Assembly: GCF_018219155.1 (NCBI RefSeq)
Contig: NZ_CP056123.1
Span: 3,047,505-3,111,504 of the forward strand
Source of the DNA: Moritella sp. 24
GTDB lineage: Bacteria; Pseudomonadota; Gammaproteobacteria; Enterobacterales; Moritellaceae
Direction: 5' to 3'
DNA: 64,000 nucleotides
Shown: positions 18,730-28,194 of the stretch, piece by piece
Layout of the letters: every line of letters begins with the position of its first letter
How positions within the stretch are numbered: the stretch's first letter is position 1
Position numbers and translations under genes: made by a program
Notes under the pieces: generated by a model
Told to the model about the DNA's origin: nothing
Databases searched by the model: none
Seen by the model: only the letters and a program-made list of their open reading frames with translations

Positions 18730-19893
18730 TTACCAGCCTTGAATTCGAGCCCAATAATCAAGTTCAACCTGCTCTGGATCTGCTACGTAATAACCCACAT
18801 GCATGGCTGCAGTCGCGCAAGCATGATTGGGGAGAATACGTAACTGCGTACCGACAACTATCTCAGCTAACTGACTGCTATCAATCGAGTCATCAACCGC
18901 TGCAATAATACCGTGTTCTTGGTTAGCTCCGATGACTTGTAACCCGGGAATAACGTCACCTTTACTATCGCAAACAAGTCCATAACCACAGTCTTTACGC
19001 TGTGATTGCGTACCGCGATCTTGCGATAATGACATCCAACCCGCATCGATAAATAACCAATTTTTCTCTTCATTATGACCAATCACACTGGTTACAACCG
19101 ATAATGCGATATCGCTTGGCTTACACACACCAATCCCTGCCATCACCAAATCAAAAAAGGTATACACACCCGCTCTGACTTCTGTTACCCCATCGAGATT
19201 CTCAGCAAAATGTGCGGTTGGCGTCGAACCGACACTCACCACAGGACAAGGTAAACCACCTGCAATTAATTGCTCTGCCGCAATCACCGCTGCATAGCGC
19301 TCCGCCTCAGCGGCAGCAACCAATTCCCCCTTACTCACACAGTCGTAAGACTCACCAGCATGTGTTAATACGCCCCGCAATTCAGCGCCGCCTTGATGCA
19401 AGATCGTCGCAATTTCAATTAATCGCGTATCATCAGGTTGGATCCCACCGCGATGACCATCACAATCAATTTCCAACAATGTAGGGATTGTCATGTTTTG
19501 TGCCTGACAAAATGCCACTACCCCTTTTGCCTGTGCGACACTATCAAGCAAAACACTAATATCAATGCCTTTAGCTAATAGCGCTTGAATACGCGGTAAT
19601 TTTTGCGGTGCAATACCGACAGCATAAATAAGATTGGTATAACCAGCCTCTGCAAATGCCTCAGCTTCTTTCACCGTTGACACCGTCGCAGGTGAATTAA
19701 AGTCGTCTAATACATGCCTAGCACCGGCAATTGATTTAACCGTTTTTAAATGTGGCCTGAGTTCGACATTAAAGGGCGATAGTTTCACTTTAAGCGCCGT
19801 AACATTACGATCAAACTTAGTCTTATCCACTAACAAAAAAGGTGTATCTATCGCAGTTAAATCAGGTTCGGTTGTTTGCAAATTAGTAGACAT
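18730..19893 (-). CDS. PLP-dependent D-threonine aldolase / D-serine dehydratase-like enzyme (DSD1 family)
   Basis: A 387-residue enzyme of the alanine-racemase-fold DSD1 family. The N-terminal barrel has IDTPFLLVDKTKFDRN and the PLP lysine in RPHLKTVKS (about residue 50); the C-terminal beta domain ends with NHACAT, the HxC pair that binds the metal in D-serine dehydratases and D-threonine aldolases. Possible activities are D-serine or D-threo-hydroxyaspartate dehydration, D-threonine aldol cleavage, or beta-hydroxyaspartate aldol cleavage as in BhcC; sequence alone cannot choose. GAGGG lies before the ATG. It is divergent from a LysR gene that is its likely regulator. Confidence 0.83.
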   Translation of the reverse strand: MSTNLQTTEPDLTAIDTPFLLVDKTKFDRNVTALKVKLSPFNVELRPHLKTVKSIAGARHVLDDFNSPATVSTVKEAEAFAEAGYTNLIYAVGIAPQKLPRIQALLAKGIDISVLLDSVAQAKGVVAFCQAQNMTIPTLLEIDCDGHRGGIQPDDTRLIEIATILHQGGAELRGVLTHAGESYDCVSKGELVAAAEAERYAAVIAAEQLIAGGLPCPVVSVGSTPTAHFAENLDGVTEVRAGVYTFFDLVMAGIGVCKPSDIALSVVTSVIGHNEEKNWLFIDAGWMSLSQDRGTQSQRKDCGYGLVCDSKGDVIPGLQVIGANQEHGIIAAVDDSIDSSQLAEIVVGTQLRILPNHACATAAMHVGYYVADPEQVELDYWARIQGW

Positions 19894-20001
19894 CGTCTGC
19901 CCTCATATTTCGGTTCATGATTAATGAATGAGAGCATTGTGCAATAGCAGCGTTTAGAATAAAATTAATGATTACTAACTTCTATATTAGGTTTGAACTT
20001 A

Positions 20002-20916
20002 ATGCTAACCAGTGAAGATCTCCGTTTTTTTTATACCATATCAACACAAGCTTCGTTAAGTGCCGCTGCACGTAAGTTAAATGTCACACCACCCACTGTC
20101 ACCCAGCGATTACAAGCTATTGAAGCAAAACTAAATGTGAAATTAGTACAGCGACAAGCCCGTGGAATAAGCCTGACAGAAGAAGGTTGTTTGCTACAAA
20201 ACAAAGCCCAAACTATTCTTGATGACATTGACCAGTTGCATGCCTTAATGGACAACAAAAGAAACCTGATCAATGGCACATTAAAAGTATTAGCACCATT
20301 GGGATTTGGCAATGATTACATCGCGCCTTTGGTAGGAGAATTTCAACAACAGCATACAAACTTAACTGTCGAACTCGAACTATCGGATAATCCAAGTTGG
20401 GCAGAAAGCCATAAATGGGACATTATTGTCTATATCGGTGAGTTACGGGACTCCACATTAAAGCTAGCGACACTTGCATCAAACCAACGTTTTCTTTGTG
20501 CTTCGCCTGATTATTTAGCAAAATACGGAGCACCTACGTCACCGCGAGACTTAAAAAACCATACCTGTATTGCACTACGTGAAAACAGCGAAGATGTGAC
20601 GTTGTGGCGCTTCACCCATAACGACAATGAAGAACAAACATCCGTTCGTATTACACCAACTTTAACCTGTAATGAAGGCAGCGTTGTTAAAAATTGGGCG
20701 ATTGCAGGAAACGGGATCATCATGCGTTCTGAGTGGGATGTACAACCCGAATTAAATAGTGGTACATTGGTACGTTTATTACCTCATTACACCTTGCCAA
20801 ACGCAGATATTGTTGCCCTATTAGGCACTGATTCACGCTCTCGCTCGGCAAGAACATCGCATTTTTTACAACTACTCAAAGATCGTTTTGCACAGCAGCC
20901 TTGGCTAAAAAAATAG
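20002..20916 (+). CDS. LysR family regulator, divergent from the DSD1-family gene
   Basis: A 304-residue LysR-type regulator. The N-terminal winged helix-turn-helix (about residues 1-60; SLSAAARKLNVTPPTVTQRLQ pattern) is followed by a LysR substrate-binding domain (about 85-295). The ATG at 20002 is preferred over an in-frame TTG three codons upstream because AGG sits ten bases before it. It faces away from the DSD1-type enzyme gene across about 108 bases, the classic LysR arrangement, so it probably controls that gene and the cyclodeaminase-like gene behind it. Confidence 0.9.
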   Translation: MLTSEDLRFFYTISTQASLSAAARKLNVTPPTVTQRLQAIEAKLNVKLVQRQARGISLTEEGCLLQNKAQTILDDIDQLHALMDNKRNLINGTLKVLAPLGFGNDYIAPLVGEFQQQHTNLTVELELSDNPSWAESHKWDIIVYIGELRDSTLKLATLASNQRFLCASPDYLAKYGAPTSPRDLKNHTCIALRENSEDVTLWRFTHNDNEEQTSVRITPTLTCNEGSVVKNWAIAGNGIIMRSEWDVQPELNSGTLVRLLPHYTLPNADIVALLGTDSRSRSARTSHFLQLLKDRFAQQPWLKK

Positions 20917-20961
20917 TCATTTGAGATAATGACCACACAACCAACACAAAAGTAGCACATT

Positions 20962-21960
20962 ATGGAAATTGTATTTTTAGGTACATCAGCAGGAATGCCA
21001 ACCAAAGCTCGTAACGTATCAGGTTTAGCGATACGTCGAGAAAATGCCAAAAAATGGTGCTTAGTTGATTGTGGCGAAGGAACTCAGCAGCAAATTTTAC
21101 AGACCAAACTGTCTTTAGCGCGATTACAGGCGATCTTCATTACCCATGTTCATGGGGATCATTGCTACGGTTTGCCTGGATTACTCGCCAGTGCAGCCAT
21201 GCAAGGGAGAGTCGATCCACTTTGGATCATCGGTCCATCAGGTATTAAAACCTTCATTGAAGTGATGCAAACTGCTACCCATCTCAATTTAACTTATGAG
21301 TTAAAATACAAGTGTATCGATGAATCAAACACCACACTGGACGACTTAGCTATTGAGTTTGATGTCACATCGGTTGAACTCTCTCACCGCGTACCTTCTT
21401 TTGCTTATCGCTTTAGTGAAAACCGATTAAGCAATAAACTCGATACTGATAAATTAACACGAGATAATATCTGCCGTGGTGCGCTTTGGGGCGAGTTACA
21501 GCAAGGGTTGGATATTCAACTGAATGATGGACGTACTGTTTATGCGCAAGATTATCTGTTACCAATAAAAGCCCCTCGACAGATCATCATTTCCGGTGAC
21601 AATGACGATCCATCATTACTGACTGAATTAGTTAAGACTGCAAACGTATTAGTGCATGAGGCAACCTATACGGAAGATATTGCGATCAAAGTCGGCAAAG
21701 GTCCACAACACTGTAGCGCGAAAATGACCGCTCAGTTTGCTCACGATATGAACATCGACAATCTCGTTTTAACTCACTTTAGTCCACGCTATCAAAATGC
21801 CATAAACAGCAGCCCTTCGATTGTGGATATCGAAAATGAAGCACGTGCTGTTTATAACAATAACCTCTTTCTTGCCAAGGATTTAGACTGCTTTATATTA
21901 AATAAACAAGGTGTATTAGATAAACAAAGCATTTTAACTAAGTCGACGAACAAACGTTAA
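20962..21960 (+). CDS. rnz: Ribonuclease Z / RNase BN (ElaC family)
   Basis: A 332-residue metallo-beta-lactamase-fold nuclease that trims 3' ends of tRNA precursors. It starts with MEIVFLGTSAGMPTKARN, has the zinc motif THVHGDH (His62, His64, Asp66, His67), the VELSHRVPSFAYR region containing a further conserved His, ISGDN and the LTHFSPRY motif near the end. Length is near that of the E. coli enzyme. It follows the LysR gene by 45 bases. Its last 23 bases overlap the 3' end of the converging MATE gene. Confidence 0.93.
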   Translation: MEIVFLGTSAGMPTKARNVSGLAIRRENAKKWCLVDCGEGTQQQILQTKLSLARLQAIFITHVHGDHCYGLPGLLASAAMQGRVDPLWIIGPSGIKTFIEVMQTATHLNLTYELKYKCIDESNTTLDDLAIEFDVTSVELSHRVPSFAYRFSENRLSNKLDTDKLTRDNICRGALWGELQQGLDIQLNDGRTVYAQDYLLPIKAPRQIIISGDNDDPSLLTELVKTANVLVHEATYTEDIAIKVGKGPQHCSAKMTAQFAHDMNIDNLVLTHFSPRYQNAINSSPSIVDIENEARAVYNNNLFLAKDLDCFILNKQGVLDKQSILTKSTNKR

Positions 21961-23338
21961 ACTCAGGCTGCTGCTCACGCTGTTTTATGTCATGCCATAC
22001 CATAGGCGCAACAATGCTAAACAATGCAATGTTAGAGAGTGGTAGCGCAAGCCAGATCCCATCAACCCCTAACCACTGTGGTAAGAAGTACAAAAACGGC
22101 AACTGAATAAGCATATTACCGATCGAAATAGACAATGCTTTAGCCCCTTTGCCTATCGCCATAAAGTACACCGATGCCAGCACAATAATACCATCCAAGA
22201 ACATCGCAAACAGGTGTAACTGAATTCCGTTTTTAGCTTCAACCATCAGTCCACCGCTATCACTTGTAAACATCCCAATGATGAGGTTAGGCATTATATT
22301 TAGAATAGCGATAAAGCCAATACCTGCAATAACGGTTACTTTTATCGACAATAGCAGCATTTTCTTGATATTTTCATACTGTTTCGAACCATAGTAATAG
22401 CTCACCGGTGGCTGCATACCTTCTGCAATACCTTCTGCGACCAAGTAATACATCGTCATGATGTAACCCACAATCGCAAATGCCCCCACTGTCACCGATG
22501 TACCGTATTCCATAAATAAACGGTTATGCAGTGCAAATACAAAACTGGTGTATACGTACATCACTAGCGATGACGATCCTAAACTCACAATGCTGGCCGC
22601 CATGCGCGGATCAATCATAATAATCTGTCGATTGAATCCCAAAGTGGATCGCTTTGATAAAAAATAAAGAATACCAATAATGCAGACGATCAGTTGCGCA
22701 ATGATGGTCGCCAATGCAGCACCTTCAAGCTGCCATTGCCACAAACCAATGAACACATAGTCCAGCACAATATTTAATAACGCGCCCAAGATCATTAGCC
22801 CTGTCGCAACATTCGGACTTTCATCATTACGAATCAGCATGGGAATTGCCGCAGACATAATCGTTACAATTGTCGCATTAGCAAAAATAGTGACGTAATC
22901 TAACCCTAAGCTAAACGTCACACCATCGCCACCTTGAGCACGTAACAAATCAGCGCCCCACAATGACAAGCCAAAGGTTGCAAATAAAGCCAATACAATC
23001 ATTAAGAAAAAGCTAACATTAAAAGCTTTCAGTGCGGCAGTGTTATCCCCTTCTCCACGCTTTAACGATATTAAACTTCCACCGCCCATACCAAGCATTA
23101 AGCCAAAACCAGAGATCACAAACGTGACAGGCCACGCCATATTTATCCCTGCTAGCCCATCGACGCCAACATAGTGACCAACAAAAATGCCGTCTATTAT
23201 TTGATACAGACCGCTGACAAGCATCGCAGCAATCGACGGAAGTGCGTAACGCCAAAATGAACGTCGGATCTCGGTATCCGATGCTAGTCCATTCCCCTGA
23301 TGATCTAGTGATCCTACTTGTACTGGCGATGCACTCAC
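21938..23338 (-). CDS. MATE family efflux transporter
   Basis: A 466-residue inner-membrane protein with about twelve helices in two homologous halves, as in multidrug and toxic compound extrusion proteins, which expel cationic compounds using a Na+ or H+ gradient. Motifs such as IDGIFVGHYVGVDGLAGINMAWP (in part) and GMGGGSLIS near the N-terminus fit the family. The start is GTG at 23338 with GAGG upstream. A LysR gene diverges from it, the probable regulator. The 3' end overlaps rnz by 23 bases. Confidence 0.92.
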   Translation of the reverse strand: MSASPVQVGSLDHQGNGLASDTEIRRSFWRYALPSIAAMLVSGLYQIIDGIFVGHYVGVDGLAGINMAWPVTFVISGFGLMLGMGGGSLISLKRGEGDNTAALKAFNVSFFLMIVLALFATFGLSLWGADLLRAQGGDGVTFSLGLDYVTIFANATIVTIMSAAIPMLIRNDESPNVATGLMILGALLNIVLDYVFIGLWQWQLEGAALATIIAQLIVCIIGILYFLSKRSTLGFNRQIIMIDPRMAASIVSLGSSSLVMYVYTSFVFALHNRLFMEYGTSVTVGAFAIVGYIMTMYYLVAEGIAEGMQPPVSYYYGSKQYENIKKMLLLSIKVTVIAGIGFIAILNIMPNLIIGMFTSDSGGLMVEAKNGIQLHLFAMFLDGIIVLASVYFMAIGKGAKALSISIGNMLIQLPFLYFLPQWLGVDGIWLALPLSNIALFSIVAPMVWHDIKQREQQPEFNVCSST

Positions 23339-23555
23339 AAAAACCTCTTCTTTCTATTAACTTCGTTATGTTTTGGTGCATTATGCTTGTTTTTAGTATT
23401 GATGAAAGTTAGCATCCATCCGTTTTTCGGATAGTTATAATGGATAGTTATAATGAATACTTTCAGGCCAGCGTTAATCCTAACGTATTTTATAGAGCGT
23501 CATCTCCGACGATTATATGCCACCGAATAGTCATCAAATAAAGCGAGGAAATAAA

Positions 23556-24434
23556 ATGAATTGGACTGTTGATCAATTAGAAGCATTTGTTACCGCAGTC
23601 AAACTCGGCTCATTTTCTGCTGCTGCCCGCCATTTAGGCAAAGCACAATCAAGAGTCAGTACTGCTATCGCGAATTTAGAAACCGATCTCAATATAACCT
23701 TATTTGACCGCAGTGCACGATTACCAGTACTGACACTGGCAGGTGAAGATATGTTTGCCGAAGCAGAAGCAGTACTCCAACAATGTCAACGCCTGCAATC
23801 TCGTGCATTAACAGTATCGGGTGGCGAAGAAATCTGTTTAACGATTGCCATGGACGAAGCTGCACCGATTATGATGTTCCAGCATCTATTTGAAGATATC
23901 GCCAAGCAATTCCCGCTATTAAAAATCAACATTATCAGTGGTTCACAAGCAGATATAGCGAAATGGGTTGATGAGAAAAAAGCGGATATTGGCATCTTAT
24001 TCCACTTAAAAGCGCTATTAGACTCACTTGAGTTTATGTCTATTGGTAAATTTACCCAGTCTTTAATCGTCGCCCCCGAACACCCTCTCGCTAAGATCCC
24101 GGAGCCAAAAATAGAACAACTGAATCAATTTAGAGAATTGGTCATTCGCGATCGAATGGGGATGACACAAGCCAAAGCTATCTCACCAAATCATTGGCAT
24201 ATTGACAGTTACTACTACATTACCGAACTCGTTATTCGTGGTATTGGTTGGGCGTTAGTACCAGAACATGTTGCTAATGTGCATTGGTATAAAGATGCTT
24301 TAGTCGAATTATCCACGATCCATATTACCGACCCTCTACTCATCGAAATGGGGATTGTAAAACGTCGAGATCAAGCCAATGGTCCCGTCATTAATTGGAT
24401 CTACCAAGCGCTAAACCATGACGTTAAAAAATAG
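23556..24434 (+). CDS. LysR family regulator, divergent from the MATE gene
   Basis: A 292-residue LysR-type regulator: winged helix-turn-helix at about residues 1-60 (SFSAAARHLGKAQSRVSTAIA pattern) and an effector-binding domain at about 88-285. The ATG at 23556 has GAGGAA at the right spacing; a longer frame start at 23517 lacks one. It is divergent from the MATE exporter gene and probably controls it. The inducer is unknown. Confidence 0.9.
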   Translation: MNWTVDQLEAFVTAVKLGSFSAAARHLGKAQSRVSTAIANLETDLNITLFDRSARLPVLTLAGEDMFAEAEAVLQQCQRLQSRALTVSGGEEICLTIAMDEAAPIMMFQHLFEDIAKQFPLLKINIISGSQADIAKWVDEKKADIGILFHLKALLDSLEFMSIGKFTQSLIVAPEHPLAKIPEPKIEQLNQFRELVIRDRMGMTQAKAISPNHWHIDSYYYITELVIRGIGWALVPEHVANVHWYKDALVELSTIHITDPLLIEMGIVKRRDQANGPVINWIYQALNHDVKK

Positions 24435-24704
24435 TAAATTTATTACTTTTTAGTTAATTTTACGTAAAAAGTCTATAATTCTTCGCTTAACTATTTTTGA
24501 TAAATCTAAAAAAACTAGTGAAAACCTGCGTTTTAGTGCAATTTTTTTACGGAATCTAGATTTTTATACCTTTTATGTTGCTTTATCACAGTTTATTTGT
24601 CAGATTAATAGCCACGTAACATATCAGTGACATCTACTGCTGATAATGAATGGAATCAATTTTTCAGACTGGATGGGGAATCATCGAGTTATAAGGGTCT
24701 GGTA
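24435..24704. promoter_or_regulatory. Upstream region of the peptide-type ABC operon
   Basis: An AT-rich stretch of 270 bases. Near its start, a weak palindrome (TAGTAAA / TTTATTA, followed by CTTTTTAG) could terminate the LysR transcript. The rest should hold the promoter for the ABC operon; no specific operator recognised. Confidence 0.4.
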
Positions 24705-26417
24705 ATGTCTTTATTAGAAGTAAAAAATCTTCGCATCGAATATCCATCTCGACATGGTGTTCACGCAGCAGTGAAATCATTGTCTTTCTCTATCGAACGC
24801 GGTGAAATCGTTGGTGTAGTTGGCGAATCTGGTGCAGGTAAATCAACTGTGGGTAATGCCATTATTGATCTATTAAGCCCACCGGGTCTAATCGCAAGCG
24901 GTGACGTTTTCCTCGAAGGTGAAAAAATATCAGGTTTAACAGCTGAAGAGATGCGTTCTGTACGTGGCTCTAAAATCGGATTTATCTTCCAAGATCCAAT
25001 GACATCACTAAATCCGTTATTCACCATCGAACAGCAAATGGTAGAAACTATTCTTGCTAATCTTGATGTGAGCAAAGCAGAAGCGGTTAGCCGTTCACTT
25101 AGCTTGATGGAACAAGTGGGTATCCCAGAACCTGAATTACGTATTAAACAATATCCGCATCAGTTTTCTGGCGGTATGAGACAGCGTGTGGTTATCGCAA
25201 TCGCCCTGTCTTGTGAACCTGACTTAATCATTGCCGATGAACCAACAACGGCACTTGATGTATCAATTCAAGACCAAATTCTAACGCTGATCCGTGAACT
25301 TTGTATCAAGAAAAACGTAGGCTGTATGCTCGTTACTCATGATATGGGTGTGGTATCAAACGTTACAGATAAAATTGCGGTTATGTACCGTGGTGATCTT
25401 GTTGAATTTGGCCCAACGAAAGAAGTATTAAGTGATCCTGAGCATGATTATACGCGCTGTCTGATCTCTGCCGTGCCACGCTCTGATATCAAGTTAGATC
25501 GTTTCCCATTGGTGAGTTATATCGAAGAAGCCGAAGAAATGAAGCACATCGATATTAAAAATCACTGGCTAGGCCAAAGTGAAGATCAACGTGAATACAC
25601 AGGTCCACTACTGACAGTTAACGATGTAAGCCTTCGCTTCGTAACAAAAGACTCATTCTTTGAAAGCAAGCGTGAGTACGTACAAGCATCAAACAAAGTA
25701 AGCTTCGATATTAAAGAAGGTGAAACGTTTGGTCTTGTGGGTGAATCAGGTTCAGGTAAATCAACGATTGCACGTGTTATTGCCGGTCTTTATGCACCTA
25801 ACGAAGGTAATATCACCTTTGAAGGCATCGATTTAACCGCAATAAAATCTGAAAAAGAACGTCGCCCTATTCGTCGTCAAATGCAAATGGTATTCCAGAA
25901 TCCATATACATCGATGAACCCAAGAATGAAAATTTTTGACATCATTTCAGAGCCTATTCGTTTCCATAAACTGGCATCGTCTGAAGCAGAAATCCGTCAA
26001 ATCGTACACGATCTACTTGATCATGTTGGACTGGGTAAAATGGCTGGAGTTAAATACCCGCACGAATTCTCAGGTGGTCAACGTCAACGTATTTCCATTG
26101 CACGTGCACTTGCAACTCGTCCACGTTTATTAATTTGTGATGAACCAACATCCGCACTGGACGTATCGGTACAAGCACAAATTCTTAACCTGCTTAAAGA
26201 TTTACAAGACGAACTCAATCTAACTATGTTGTTTATTAGTCATGATTTACCGGTTATTCGTCAGGTCAGTGACCGTGTTGGTGTAATGCAAAAAGGTCAG
26301 TTACTTGAAGTAGCACCAACAGAAGAATTATTTACGAACCCACAACATGACTACAGTAAACATCTTGTTTCACTTATGCCTGAATTTAAAGGCCTACGTA
26401 GCAAGTTAGCAAGCTAA
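24705..26417 (+). CDS. Oligopeptide-type ABC transporter, fused double ATPase
   Basis: A 570-residue protein holding two complete ABC ATPase domains, like DppD and DppF joined (GsiA/YejF style). Domain one (about residues 1-265): Walker A GESGAGKST, signature FSGGMRQR, Walker B IIADEPTTALD, and an OppD-type C-terminal extension. Domain two (about 305-570): GESGSGKST, SGGQRQR, LICDEPTSALD. It powers uptake of peptides or similar solutes through the two permeases encoded downstream. The start at 24705 follows AAGGG; a longer frame to 24627 lacks support. It is the first gene of a four-gene operon. Confidence 0.92.
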   Translation: MSLLEVKNLRIEYPSRHGVHAAVKSLSFSIERGEIVGVVGESGAGKSTVGNAIIDLLSPPGLIASGDVFLEGEKISGLTAEEMRSVRGSKIGFIFQDPMTSLNPLFTIEQQMVETILANLDVSKAEAVSRSLSLMEQVGIPEPELRIKQYPHQFSGGMRQRVVIAIALSCEPDLIIADEPTTALDVSIQDQILTLIRELCIKKNVGCMLVTHDMGVVSNVTDKIAVMYRGDLVEFGPTKEVLSDPEHDYTRCLISAVPRSDIKLDRFPLVSYIEEAEEMKHIDIKNHWLGQSEDQREYTGPLLTVNDVSLRFVTKDSFFESKREYVQASNKVSFDIKEGETFGLVGESGSGKSTIARVIAGLYAPNEGNITFEGIDLTAIKSEKERRPIRRQMQMVFQNPYTSMNPRMKIFDIISEPIRFHKLASSEAEIRQIVHDLLDHVGLGKMAGVKYPHEFSGGQRQRISIARALATRPRLLICDEPTSALDVSVQAQILNLLKDLQDELNLTMLFISHDLPVIRQVSDRVGVMQKGQLLEVAPTEELFTNPQHDYSKHLVSLMPEFKGLRSKLAS

Positions 26418-26493
26418 ACGAAAAAACAACTAAATAATAACAATAAACACAACACATACGGGAGTAACGTCCCTGCATGAAGGAGTTATGCAA

Positions 26494-28047
26494 ATGAAAA
26501 CCTTAAAGACCAAACTAGCCATTGCCCTAATGGCCGCAGGCCTAAGCTTTAGCGCTGCAGCAGCAGACATTACAGTTGCATATGATGCAGATCCGGTATC
26601 GCTTGACCCGCATGAGCAACTATCTGGTGGTACATTACAGATGTCGCACATGCTGTTTGATCCGCTGGTTCGTTTTACCAAAGATTTCGATTTTGAAGGC
26701 CGAATTGCTGAAAAATGGGAACGTGTGAATGACACAACTTTCCGTTTTCACCTACGTAAAGGCGTAAAATTCCATTCTGGTAACCAACTAACTGCTGATG
26801 ACGTTGTTTGGACATTCGACCGTCTAAAATTATCAGTTGATTACAAAAACATTTTCTCTCCATACGAAAAAATGACGAAGGTTGATGACTACACAGTAGA
26901 AATCGTATCTTCAGAACCGTATCCGCTAGTACTACAGACAGCAACTTATATCTTCCCTATGGATAAGAAGTTCTACTCTGGTAAATCGGCAAACGGTAAA
27001 GACAAATCAGCAATCGTTAAACACGGTAGCTCATACGCTTCAACAAACGTATCTGGTACAGGTCCTTTCACTATTGCTTCTCGTGAGCAAGGTGTAAAAG
27101 TTGTATTCGAACGTTTCGACGGCTACTGGGATAAGACATCTCCAGGTAACGTTGACAAGCTAACGCTTGTGCCAATTAAAGAAGATGCGACACGTGTTGC
27201 TGCTCTACTTTCTGGTGACGTTGACATGATCCACCCAGTTGCACCAAACGATCAAAAACGTGTTAAAAAATCGAAAAACATTGATCTAGTAACTGTATCT
27301 GGTACGCGTATTATCACGTTCCAAATGAACCAAAACAGCAACCCTGCGCTTAAAGATGTGCGCGTACGTCAAGCGATCGTACATGCAATCAATAACCAAG
27401 GTATTGTGAAGAAGATCATGAAAGGCTTCGGTACAACAGCTGGTCAACAAGGTCCTGCTGGTTACGCTGGTTATGATGCAGATCTAGTGCCACGTTATGA
27501 CTTGAAAAAAGCAAAACAGTTAATGAAAGAAGCTGGCTATGAAAATGGCTTTAAACTTTCAATGATGGCACCAAACAACCGTTATGTTAACGATGCTAAG
27601 ATCGCACAAGCAACTGCTGCTATGCTTTCTAAAATCGGTATCAAAGTAGATCTAAAAACAATGCCAAAAGCACAATACTGGCCTGAGTTTGATCTTTGTT
27701 CTGCAGACATGATGATGATTGGTTGGCATTCAGATACTGAAGATTCAGCTAACTTCTCTGAATTCTTAACAATGACTAAAGATGCTGAAACTGGTCGTGG
27801 TGCTTACAACTGTGGTCAATATTCAAATGCTGAAGTTGATAGCCTAGTTAACAGCGCAAACGCAGAAACAAACCCAGAAAAACGTGGTGTGATGCTGCAA
27901 CGTGTTGAAAACATCCTGTATGACGAAGCTGCTTTCGTGCCTCTACATTGGCAAGATCTAGCTTGGGGCGCAAAATCGACGCTACAAATTGAGCCGATTG
28001 TAAACGCACTAAACTTCCCGTACTTCGGTGACCTAGTAGTTAAATAA
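26494..28047 (+). CDS. ABC transporter periplasmic solute-binding protein (DppA/OppA family)
   Basis: A 517-residue exported protein with signal peptide MKTLKTKLAIALMAAGLSFS ending at an AAA-AD cleavage site. It belongs to the SBP_bac_5 family (VSLDPHEQ start, FDPLVRF, FHLRKGVKFHSG, DDVVWTFDR motifs), binding di- or oligopeptides or sometimes sugars or nickel. The start at 26494 is preferred over 26488 because AAGGAG is eight bases away. It is high-copy in most such operons; the hairpin behind it may raise its mRNA level relative to the permeases. Its solute cannot be read from the sequence. Confidence 0.92.
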   Translation: MKTLKTKLAIALMAAGLSFSAAAADITVAYDADPVSLDPHEQLSGGTLQMSHMLFDPLVRFTKDFDFEGRIAEKWERVNDTTFRFHLRKGVKFHSGNQLTADDVVWTFDRLKLSVDYKNIFSPYEKMTKVDDYTVEIVSSEPYPLVLQTATYIFPMDKKFYSGKSANGKDKSAIVKHGSSYASTNVSGTGPFTIASREQGVKVVFERFDGYWDKTSPGNVDKLTLVPIKEDATRVAALLSGDVDMIHPVAPNDQKRVKKSKNIDLVTVSGTRIITFQMNQNSNPALKDVRVRQAIVHAINNQGIVKKIMKGFGTTAGQQGPAGYAGYDADLVPRYDLKKAKQLMKEAGYENGFKLSMMAPNNRYVNDAKIAQATAAMLSKIGIKVDLKTMPKAQYWPEFDLCSADMMMIGWHSDTEDSANFSEFLTMTKDAETGRGAYNCGQYSNAEVDSLVNSANAETNPEKRGVMLQRVENILYDEAAFVPLHWQDLAWGAKSTLQIEPIVNALNFPYFGDLVVK

Positions 28048-28102
28048 GCTTTTATAGCTAAACAAACTACTAATATTTAGGGTATTTAATACTCTTACTA
28101 TG

Positions 28103-28137
28103 CGGTGTTTTTATTAGATTAAACGATAAAAACACCG
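28103..28137 (+). other. Intercistronic hairpin after the binding-protein gene
   Basis: A 12-bp perfect stem (CGGTGTTTTTAT / ATAAAAACACCG) with an 11-base loop, no T-run. Such hairpins after binding-protein genes commonly protect the upstream mRNA or attenuate downstream expression. Confidence 0.7.
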
Positions 28138-28194
28138 ATTATTTAAAAATATAACGATAAAGTTATAAATTAATATTACTTTGGGAGACAAGGA

